DNA of 8,549 bases from the NCBI GenBank assembly GCA_028684735.1, contig JAQUFI010000059.1:1-8549 (forward strand), in the 5' to 3' direction. Numbering within the stretch: the first letter of the stretch is position 1; every line of letters starts with the position of its first letter. The position numbers and the translations under genes were made by a program. The notes below the pieces were generated by a model that made no database searches, was not told the origin of the DNA, and saw only the letters and a list, made by a program, of their open reading frames with translations. Source of the DNA: Bacilli bacterium (GTDB lineage Bacteria > Bacillota_I > Bacilli_A > RF39 > UBA660). Of the stretch, positions 1 to 5,390 are shown piece by piece.

Positions 1-134
1 TTTTTTTCTCAACAGAGATTATGCTAAATGCTGTAAATGTTGGACTTGCAGCAATTTCTAAATTTCATGGTGATTTATCAGGGCAAATTTTTGCATTTTT
101 TATTATTGCAGTTGCAGCAAGTGAAGTATCATAA
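1..134 (+). pseudogene. nuoK: NADH-quinone oxidoreductase subunit K (NuoK), truncated fragment
   Basis: NuoK is a small membrane subunit of complex I. The frame starting at base 3 is open from the window edge and gives about 43 residues before TAA at 132-134. It shows the family hallmarks EIMLNAVN, then GDLSGQIFAFF, then IIAVAASEV, which match the second helix, loop and start of the third helix of NuoK. In intact NuoK the last motif runs on as A-GLA plus a helix of roughly 20 residues; here it ends abruptly as V-S-stop. The 5' part lies outside the window, so only the loss of the 3' end is seen directly. No nuoL follows, as it would in an intact operon. The break falls around bases 125-131, where a convergent truncated gene begins. 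Either a real rearrangement or a chimeric assembly join could explain it. Confidence 0.72.
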
Positions 135-217
135 TCAACGATATGTTTTTTATTATCTTTGTCAACCCATCCATACTCTATTTCATTAAACAATTCAAAT
201 ATTTCTTTTGGAACCAT
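65..217 (-). pseudogene. Transglutaminase-like protein, N-terminal fragment
   Basis: Translation starts at ATG 217-215 behind a good ribosome binding site (GGAGGT, complement of 224-229, 6-base spacer). The first ~30 residues include the segment NEIEYGWVDKDNKKH, which resembles the N-terminus of a transglutaminase-like family common in low-GC Gram-positives; in that family an LQSP segment and a GVCWDQVELER catalytic block follow. Here neither follows. From about residue 31 the frame runs antisense through the nuoK fragment and stops at TGA 65-67 after 50 residues. The start region is therefore genuine but the gene has lost its body. The family assignment rests on a short stretch remembered from homologues and is moderate. 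Confidence 0.5.
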
Positions 218-240
218 TATCTTACCTCCACAATATAATT

Positions 241-249
241 ATTATATCA
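241..249 (-). promoter_or_regulatory. Extended -10 promoter of the truncated transglutaminase-like gene
   Basis: On the minus strand the sequence TGATATAAT gives a perfect -10 box (complement of 241-246) with the TG of an extended -10. It lies about 24 bases upstream of the start codon at 217. There is no recognisable -35; the expected place is occupied by the terminator hairpin. Confidence 0.35.
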
Positions 250-259
250 CATCCACACA

Positions 260-282
260 AAAAAGAGCCAATGGCTCTTTTT
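260..282. terminator. Bidirectional intrinsic terminator
   Basis: A perfect 10-bp stem AAAAAGAGCC / GGCTCTTTTT (260-269 with 273-282) encloses a 3-base loop. A run of A on one side and T on the other makes it work in both directions. On the minus strand it lies just after the stop codon of the gene ending at 287, so it most likely ends that two-gene operon. Confidence 0.85.
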
Positions 283-286
283 AGAA

Positions 287-706
287 TTAACGAACTTTTC
301 TAAGTACTTTTACTAATTTTTTTTGAAGTTCTTTTCTAGCATACACTTCATTAAAGGCCATGACACAACTTTTATATCTTTTGTACGCATTTTCATAATC
401 ACCAGTCTTTATATCAACAAAACATGGATTAATTATATTCTCACATATATATGCATAAGTTACATCTCTATTTGAATCATTCTCAATTGCTTTAACGACA
501 AGTGGAGCTATTTGATAATATTGTTCCATCTCTTCTTTAGTAATAAAATTATCTGTAAACCAATTAAGTGCTCTTAGTTCTTCACAATTATTATTAAATG
601 AGTCTTGCATATGCCTCATACAAGCAGTTGTGAAATAACATCCCGGATCTATTTCTTGAATATCATTAGTACTATCTTTTATTTTATCATTATCTAAATC
701 TTTCAC
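287..706 (-). CDS. Conserved hypothetical protein with GCY-TTAC motif (CFI-box-CTERM-like)
   Basis: This 139-residue soluble protein has no signal peptide or membrane segment. Residues 22-29 read GCYFTTAC, with cysteines 23 and 29, followed by a helical region containing LNWFTDNF, YYQIAP and YENAYKRYK. This order of motifs resembles a small family of low-GC Gram-positive proteins in which the GCYLTTAC box starts the domain (the CFI-box-CTERM group, as I recall it). No biochemical role is known to me; the two cysteines could bind metal or form a disulfide, which is inference. The start is GTG at 706-704, one base after the stop codon of the upstream gene, with GAGGG about nine bases before it, so the two genes are almost certainly translated from one message. 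A strong terminator follows at 260-282. Confidence 0.7.
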   Translation of the reverse strand: MKDLDNDKIKDSTNDIQEIDPGCYFTTACMRHMQDSFNNNCEELRALNWFTDNFITKEEMEQYYQIAPLVVKAIENDSNRDVTYAYICENIINPCFVDIKTGDYENAYKRYKSCVMAFNEVYARKELQKKLVKVLRKVR

Positions 707-707
707 A

Positions 708-1001
708 TTAATTACCCTCTTTCTTCTCTCTATTTTCTTTTCTTATTCTTTCAACATATTTATCATGAATTAATTGTTTGTAAGATGTTTTTATTGGATC
801 ATATAAATTTATTAATTCATATAAATCATCATACTTCACATCTAAATAATTAATATTATCCTCGATAAGTATTAATGTTTCATTATTTATGTAATTATCA
901 TCTGATAATAAATTCACGATTTCATCAATTGTATTATTTATTAAATCTATATCTTCATAATATTGTTGGTCATTTAAAAGATGATTTAATAAACTTATCA
1001 T
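708..1001 (-). CDS. Hypothetical acidic small protein, first gene of a two-gene operon
   Basis: I do not recognise this 97-residue protein. It is rich in Asp, Glu, Asn, Ile and Leu and probably all-helical, with a highly charged C-terminus (RIRKENREKKEGN). There is no membrane segment or cysteine. Its stop codon (708-710) is separated by one base from the GTG of the next gene, giving a tight operon. The ATG at 1001 has no good ribosome binding site close by; an AGGAAGG motif lies further upstream (complement of 1039-1045), but no ATG, GTG or TTG lies in frame between it and ATG 1001. Translation may therefore be weak or controlled. A terminator-like hairpin at 1057-1084 sits in the presumed leader. 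Confidence 0.55.
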   Translation of the reverse strand: MISLLNHLLNDQQYYEDIDLINNTIDEIVNLLSDDNYINNETLILIEDNINYLDVKYDDLYELINLYDPIKTSYKQLIHDKYVERIRKENREKKEGN

Positions 1002-1056
1002 TTGTTTTAGATTATCTTTTTCTATATATAATCCACATCCTTCCTATTTAAAGTTT

Positions 1057-1084
1057 AAAAAAGGGGCAAATTAATTTTTGCCCC
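1057..1084 (-). terminator. Intrinsic terminator or attenuator in the leader of the 708-1001 gene
   Basis: On the minus strand GGGGCAAA (complement of 1077-1084) pairs perfectly with TTTGCCCC (complement of 1063-1070) across a 6-base loop, followed at once by six T. This is a textbook intrinsic terminator. It lies 56 bases upstream of the start codon at 1001 and downstream of the candidate promoter at 1152-1180, so it either ends a small RNA or attenuates the operon. Confidence 0.75.
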
Positions 1085-1145
1085 AATAAATGCATTAAAG
1101 TAATTTGCTTCAGGTAGCAATGATTAATTTACTGCTTATTTAATT
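1057..1145 (-). ncRNA. Candidate ~90-nt leader RNA or small RNA
   Basis: A promoter-like site (1152-1180) and the terminator at 1057-1084 frame a predicted transcript of about 90 bases with no obvious reading frame. It has mutually exclusive pairings. An upstream hairpin pairs 1129-1133 with 1099-1103 and 1117-1120 with 1105-1108. The same strand of that hairpin (1101-1108, GCAAATTA in the RNA) is also perfectly complementary to the 3' arm of the terminator (1066-1073, TAATTTGC in the RNA). This is the usual layout of an attenuator, but I match it to no known riboswitch class. A free-standing small RNA is the alternative. Confidence 0.35.
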
Positions 1146-1151
1146 ATATTA

Positions 1152-1180
1152 ATGATAACAAATAATTTTTAAAAAAACAA
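1152..1180 (-). promoter_or_regulatory. Candidate extended -10 promoter for the leader RNA
   Basis: On the minus strand TTGTTT (complement of 1175-1180) and TATCAT (complement of 1152-1157) are separated by exactly 17 bases. The -10 is preceded by TG with one base between (extended -10). The predicted start of transcription is near 1145. Between here and the gene remnant ending at 1285 I see nothing else. Confidence 0.4.
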
Positions 1181-1284
1181 GAATTGTTACCAATTTTTTA
1201 CTTTTAAAATAAAAAGGCTAAAACGCATTTATTAAAATTCTCATTTATTTGCTTATATCCTTTAGTGTTTACAAGTATTTACTC

Positions 1285-1560
1285 TTAGAAATTTAATTTA
1301 TCTTTAGAACCTAGTTTTTGCAAACCTTCAATGAAAAAGTGTGTAAACAATATCTTTTTTCTAAACATGGTCTCATAATCAATAGTACACTCATAATACA
1401 AAGGACATTTTTTCTAGATAGTTCCTATCTGATTCATCTAATTGATTGCTTATTAATATCTACATTATGAGTAATTATATATTTCAAGTCTTCAATTGAC
1501 TTATTCATATTAAATCTACCATTACCAACTGGATAATAAACAGAATAACAGTTATATAAA
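1285..1560 (-). pseudogene. Frameshifted remnant of an unrecognised gene
   Basis: Three consecutive open segments in different minus-strand frames join into one protein-like sequence. The first reads YNCYSVYYPVGNGRFNM and onward to a TGA at 1434-1436. The second, overlapping it, reads NQLDESDRNYLEKM. The third starts near 1407 with CPLYYECTIDYETMF and ends FIEGLQKLGSKDKLNF-TAA at 1285-1287. The second junction lies at a run of six A, where one extra base would explain the shift. Composition (charged and aromatic residues, sensible spacing) is unlike random AT-rich translation, but I do not recognise the family. The upstream boundary is uncertain: the frame stays open towards about 1630, into the 5' end of the opposite-strand membrane gene. 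No start codon or ribosome binding site was identified. Confidence 0.5.
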
Positions 1561-1604
1561 AGATAATATAAATTTAAATATTGCTCATAATAAAAATGGT
1601 GATT

Positions 1605-2246
1605 ATGAGAACATTTAAAATTATAAATACTCTAATCTTAATTATTATGGTTGTCATTAATATTTTTGGGGTTGGGAACAATGTTATAGATGGTAAATTC
1701 ACAGAATTACTGGATAATGGGATACTATTTTTACTGTTACTAATTCCTTTTTTAACTAAGAAAATATTAAAAATAAATTTAAACGAATTGTTTAAGTTTT
1801 TATATTATATTTTTGTTATAATTTTAGTACTATTTGGAGATATGATTAACTTAATAAAATATACTCTTTGGTTTGATAAAATTACACATTTATATTTTGG
1901 ATTTTTAATGTCTTTAGTAGCTATATTATTTATAAAATATAATAACAAAAATTTAAAAGAAAGAATATTTTTTAATATATTGTTTATTAGTGGTTTTACT
2001 TTATTAGTTTCAAACGGTTGGGAATTTATCGAATATGCTCTTGATAAAATACTTCATACCAATCATCAACGCTGGATACAAACATGTGTAGATGATACAA
2101 TGGTTGATCTATTAGTTACCTTTCTAGGTAGCATTATTATAATTATAAGTTATTTTATAGAAGTTAAAAAGAATAAGTTTGGCATAGTTTTTCACTCAAT
2201 TAGAGATAATAATAATACACATAGTAATAAAGAACAATCATTATAA
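1605..2246 (+). CDS. DUF2238-like multi-pass membrane protein
   Basis: This integral membrane protein has about six hydrophobic segments (roughly residues 5-23, 38-51, 62-85, 96-111, 121-137 and 168-185) and a polar tail of about 30 residues. Conserved-looking polar residues sit near the membrane: DKITH (91-95), NGWEFIEY (137-144) and DDTMVDL (163-169). This D-K-x-x-H / WE-x-x-E / DT-x-x-DL pattern is that of the DUF2238 group of bacterial membrane-spanning proteins, whose function is unknown. I chose ATG 1605 because GGTGAT (1598-1603) pairs with the 16S tail at a workable aligned spacing and the first helix then starts at once; ATG 1596 and TTG 1581 are in-frame alternatives. It converges on the short gene at 2395 and ends just before a terminator hairpin. 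Confidence 0.65.
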   Translation: MRTFKIINTLILIIMVVINIFGVGNNVIDGKFTELLDNGILFLLLLIPFLTKKILKINLNELFKFLYYIFVIILVLFGDMINLIKYTLWFDKITHLYFGFLMSLVAILFIKYNNKNLKERIFFNILFISGFTLLVSNGWEFIEYALDKILHTNHQRWIQTCVDDTMVDLLVTFLGSIIIIISYFIEVKKNKFGIVFHSIRDNNNTHSNKEQSL

Positions 2247-2395
2247 TAAAAAAATAAACAATCAACAAAGATGTTGATTGTTTTACAATAAGTTCCAACT
2301 GAATAATGATTATCATAAAAATACACTGCTCTGTAACCATCAATATATTCCTCATCAGGATTGTTCTTCCTTAATTCTTCTAAAGGTATGTTCAT
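2192..2395 (-). pseudogene. Small gene fragment running into a terminator
   Basis: A convincing translation start exists: AGAGGAGTGG lies a few bases before ATG 2395-2393. The first ~37 residues (IPLEELRKNNPDEEYIDGY, then RAVYFYDNHYSVGTYC) look like genuine soluble protein. After about base 2285 the frame enters the terminator hairpin at 2256-2284 and then the antisense of the membrane gene, giving a hydrophobic, Cys- and Leu-rich tail to residue 67 that is unlikely to be real. The gene therefore seems to have lost its 3' end, or a shift of one base that would end it at a TAA just before the hairpin. I do not recognise the family. Confidence 0.4.
2256..2284. terminator. Bidirectional intrinsic terminator between convergent genes
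   Basis: A perfect 11-bp stem AAACAATCAAC / GTTGATTGTTT (2256-2266 with 2273-2283) encloses a 6-base loop. On the minus strand it is followed by A and a run of seven T, the better direction; on the plus strand it directly follows the stop codon of the membrane protein gene, with TTTT closing the stem. Confidence 0.7.
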
Positions 2396-2465
2396 TAAAC
2401 CACTCCTCTAATTATAATTATACTAGTTATACTATTAAATATAATCTTTAAAATATATTTATAAG

Positions 2466-2499
2466 AAAAAACTAGAGATTCAAATTAACTAGTTTTTTT
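2466..2499. terminator. Terminator of the DUF262 gene
   Basis: AAAAAACTAG (2466-2475) pairs perfectly with CTAGTTTTTT (2489-2498) across a 13-base loop. It starts directly after the DUF262 stop codon on the minus strand and ends in a T run there. The stem is GC-poor, so efficiency is uncertain. Confidence 0.6.
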
Positions 2500-2500
2500 A

Positions 2501-4993
2501 TCATTTTAAAGTTTTTTCATAACTTTGTTTTACAATATTTTTAATATATTCTATATCATCATTTAAATAAATATCTAATCTATTGTTATTAGTCCAATTA
2601 TAGTTATCACCTAATCTAACAACTTTATGCAATAGATCATCATAGTCACCGGCACTTATAAAGCACTTTATAAAATTAGACATAAAATGAAATTCAAAAA
2701 ATACTTTTCCATTACTCCAAGCAATATAATGTTTTGTCGTATTTTTAAATATATTACTGGAAAAATCCATACAATATTCATCTAAAATATTATATACATC
2801 CAATTGCCATTGCTCAGCATTTAAACTCAATCTTTTAAAACCTTCTTTGTCAAAAAATTTCGTTTTTTGTTCATTTACCTTTTCTTTATTGTAAGATTCA
2901 GTTTTATCAATTTCATGATCATCATTTTGAATCATAAAATCTAATCCTAGCATTTTTATTCTATCAGCTTTGTTAGGAACAATAAAATCCCATTCTTCTT
3001 CCATAAATTTAATCATTTCAAGCCCTCTATCGAGGATTTCATTAGGTGTCCATTGTAGATTATTAGCAACCTTCATTTCAGAATGTGAACCATTTGAATA
3101 ACCACGAACTCTATCTCTTCCCATTTTCTTCTCATCAAAAGAATAATTCTGTAGTTTGATGTTAATGCTCAAAGATAAAGGTAACAAATTTCCTAAAGAA
3201 CCATTTAAATTTTTTCTTTCATCATCAGAGTAATTATCAAATCTATTAATCCAATACACATCTGTATCAGTTTGTGGATAAATATGTTCAACTGATATTT
3301 TATCTTTTTCATCTTTTTTAAATAAATTTTCTGGGTATATTTTTTGATTTGCTTGATCATTCATTAAATACAATTCGTATTCATATAAAAAATATTTAAT
3401 AGAATTCCAACTATAATATCCCTTGTAATTTTTAAACCACCTATTAATATTATTTAGAATACCATTCATATTAGCAACCTTATTATCACTCAAATAATCA
3501 ATTTTGCTAACTTCTTCAATAACATAATCAATATCTACTTCATTAACATATAATCTGTGAGATAAATTCCAAAAGAAACTATTTCTATAGGTTGATGAGT
3601 AATTTACTAATCTAAAATGTAAGAATATATACCTTTCAATTTTCTTTAAACATTCTAACTTCTTTTCGTTTGATATGTTTTCTTGAGAAATCAAAACTGC
3701 TATTAAAGGTTTAAAATATACAAAACCTAATCTATTTAATTTACTTAATATTTCAATTATATCTTTGTTTAATTTGCTCTTTGCTGGATTTTGAATATCA
3801 TACCAATAAGGAATTAAATTCTTCATACTATTGATATAATTATCAATAACAGCAAGAGTTAATTTTTCTTTTTTATCAGAAATTTCAGTTTCAAGTTCTT
3901 CAATCTCTTCTGATATATCTAATTCTATATTTTCTTGTGTTTCATCAATTTCTTCTTCCTTAGTTTTTACACTTACAATATATTTATCAGATATGTTTTG
4001 TTGAGTAAAATACTCATTTAATAAGAAAGTTGAATAATTATCTTTATTAGAACGAGAATAACCAAAATAAATAATCCAATGATCTTGTAAGAAATCATCA
4101 TCATTTAATGGCTTTGATTTATTTTGACCTAAATATCCATACACATTTTTCCATGTGGTATTTATATTTTTTCTAACTCTATTCTTTATATCTTCGGCCT
4201 TATCAAATATTGTTGATAAATAAATTAATCGGTTTTTTAGCAATTCTAGATTTGATAACCTTTTACCACGATTATTCATTGTTTCAAATGCCATAAAAAC
4301 ATTAAAATCATTATCAATATAGTACATATTAAACATTAACTTTTGAGTAACCTTTTCAAATACTTCTTCAATTCCAGCTAGTCCTTTATTATCATAAAGA
4401 ATCCTTAAATTAGTTTCAAAGAATTCTTTTGCATTTTCAAGATTCAAAGTATAAAATGTTTCATTAATTTGTCCATTACTCTCAGCACCTAAAATCTTAC
4501 ACTTAAAAAATTCATAGCTAGGATTATCTACTTCATATCCAAATTTATAAGTTTTAATTATATCATCAGAATCTGGTCGATTAATATATAAATAATCTTC
4601 TTTAATTTTACTCAGAGGAATACTATTTATAAAAATTTTATCATTAGATAAACCTTTATCTTTATATAATTTTTCATAAAATTCTACGATTTCATTAATT
4701 AAGATTATAAATGTCGTTAATCTTTGTTGACCATCAACAACATGATAAGCTTCATAACGCCACTTATCTAATAACCATCTTTCATCATTCCATTTTTCAT
4801 TACCAGTATATTCTCCATCCAATTTTTTCAAAGAAATCATTCCAGTATAATGTTCTCTTTCTTGTAATAAATTTAATATATCACTCCAAAATTCTTCTAG
4901 TTGTAAATCTCCCCAAGAATAACCCCGTTGATAATCAGGTATTCTAAATATACACCTACTAAATAAATCAGTTAAAGATAATAAATTATTCAT
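2501..4993 (-). CDS. DUF262/DUF1524 (GmrSD-type) defence nuclease with DUF5655-like C-terminus
   Basis: This 830-residue soluble protein most likely cuts foreign (phage) DNA, as the GmrS/GmrD type IV restriction enzymes do to glucosylated DNA. The DUF262 half shows IPDYQRGYSW (18-27), the hallmark DGQQR (87-91), tied in the family to nucleotide binding, and FETMNNRGKRLSNLELLKN (236-254). A charged, probably coiled segment follows at 345-378. The DUF1524 half carries the His-Me-finger-like motif EHIYPQ (569-574) and NGSLGNLLPL (597-606). Residues about 715-830 resemble DUF5655, often found at the C-terminus of such proteins. Both halves are in one chain and the motifs look intact. The start at ATG 4993 has GGAGG with a 6-base spacer. 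It has its own promoter and terminator, and no restriction or methylase partner is visible. The actual substrate is unknown. Confidence 0.88.
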   Translation of the reverse strand: MNNLLSLTDLFSRCIFRIPDYQRGYSWGDLQLEEFWSDILNLLQEREHYTGMISLKKLDGEYTGNEKWNDERWLLDKWRYEAYHVVDGQQRLTTFIILINEIVEFYEKLYKDKGLSNDKIFINSIPLSKIKEDYLYINRPDSDDIIKTYKFGYEVDNPSYEFFKCKILGAESNGQINETFYTLNLENAKEFFETNLRILYDNKGLAGIEEVFEKVTQKLMFNMYYIDNDFNVFMAFETMNNRGKRLSNLELLKNRLIYLSTIFDKAEDIKNRVRKNINTTWKNVYGYLGQNKSKPLNDDDFLQDHWIIYFGYSRSNKDNYSTFLLNEYFTQQNISDKYIVSVKTKEEEIDETQENIELDISEEIEELETEISDKKEKLTLAVIDNYINSMKNLIPYWYDIQNPAKSKLNKDIIEILSKLNRLGFVYFKPLIAVLISQENISNEKKLECLKKIERYIFLHFRLVNYSSTYRNSFFWNLSHRLYVNEVDIDYVIEEVSKIDYLSDNKVANMNGILNNINRWFKNYKGYYSWNSIKYFLYEYELYLMNDQANQKIYPENLFKKDEKDKISVEHIYPQTDTDVYWINRFDNYSDDERKNLNGSLGNLLPLSLSINIKLQNYSFDEKKMGRDRVRGYSNGSHSEMKVANNLQWTPNEILDRGLEMIKFMEEEWDFIVPNKADRIKMLGLDFMIQNDDHEIDKTESYNKEKVNEQKTKFFDKEGFKRLSLNAEQWQLDVYNILDEYCMDFSSNIFKNTTKHYIAWSNGKVFFEFHFMSNFIKCFISAGDYDDLLHKVVRLGDNYNWTNNNRLDIYLNDDIEYIKNIVKQSYEKTLK

Positions 4994-5016
4994 AATTTAC
5001 CTCCAGTATCATATTT

Positions 5017-5025
5017 ATTATACCA
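5017..5025 (-). promoter_or_regulatory. Extended -10 promoter of the DUF262 gene
   Basis: The minus strand reads TGGTATAAT: a perfect -10 (complement of 5017-5022) with TG of an extended -10. It is 24 bases upstream of the start codon at 4993. No good -35 is present at 16-18 bases, as is common for extended -10 promoters. Confidence 0.5.
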
Positions 5026-5049
5026 TTAAAAGACATTTTACCATAGTGT

Positions 5050-5291
5050 TTAAAACAAATTAATTATTCGCACCTCAACTACTTTTTCTTTATTTAAATG
5101 AAAATCATCTAAATTTTCATAAAATAAAGTAGTCAATTCTTCTAAACTTTTATATTCTGGTACATCCATTGGTCCACCATTATCAAATATTGATATTAAA
5201 AGTTCTGGTGTTAAAGTCCTATGCCGTGCGTGTAGATTTCGCCATCATCATAGATAATTCTAAAACAATAATTTAAACCTTCATTTGTCAT
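5050..5291 (-). pseudogene. Small unrecognised gene split by one frameshift
   Basis: Translation starts at ATG 5291-5289 behind an excellent AGGAGG site with a 9-base spacer. The first frame gives 26 residues (MTNEGLNYCFRIIYDDGEIY...) and hits TAA at 5211-5213. Shifting by one base near 5225-5235 opens a second frame that runs LTPELLISIFDNGGPMD and on through VPEYKSLEELTTLFYENLDD to TAA at 5050-5052. The 242-base span is one base short of a multiple of three, as a single deletion would give. The restored product would be about 80 residues, acidic and soluble. I do not recognise it. No slippery heptamer is present at the junction, so programmed frameshifting is unlikely. It follows the photolyase gene after 97 bases with no terminator in between. 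Confidence 0.6.
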
Positions 5292-5308
5292 AATAACTTT
5301 CCTCCTCA

Positions 5309-5327
5309 AAGGGCATAATATACCCTT
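5309..5327. repeat. Inverted repeat just upstream of the 5291 gene
   Basis: AAGGG (5309-5313) and CCCTT (5323-5327) flank a 9-base AT spacer that on the minus strand reads TATATTATG. The repeat ends next to the AGGAGG ribosome binding site. It could be an operator around a -10 box or a small hairpin hiding the ribosome site; both are inference. Confidence 0.3.
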
Positions 5328-5390
5328 ATTAATTCCATATATTAACATTATTATTTTTTAAATTCAACTATATTGCAACAACACAAATTA

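Noticed and set aside
65..67. TGA followed by continued open frame, suggesting TGA read as tryptophan
   Set aside because: The continuation is antisense to the nuoK fragment. Conserved tryptophans elsewhere are TGG, and TGA ends the DUF262, photolyase and heliorhodopsin genes at the expected length.
1012..1038. Eight-codon leader peptide (MWIIYRKR) ahead of the 1001 gene
   Set aside because: Its ATG directly touches the AGGAAGG site with no spacer, so initiation there is unlikely; no run of regulatory codons.
2301..2315. Strong Fur-box-like sequence GAATAATGATTATCA
   Set aside because: It lies inside the coding start of a small gene (codons for D-N-H-Y) near the 3' ends of two convergent genes and away from any promoter.
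4711..4947. 78-residue plus-strand frame
   Set aside because: It is antisense to the DUF262 domain, whose motifs are clear in this stretch.
5211..5235. Programmed frameshift in the 5050-5291 gene
   Set aside because: No slippery heptamer, no stimulatory hairpin and no internal ribosome-site motif were found at the shift.
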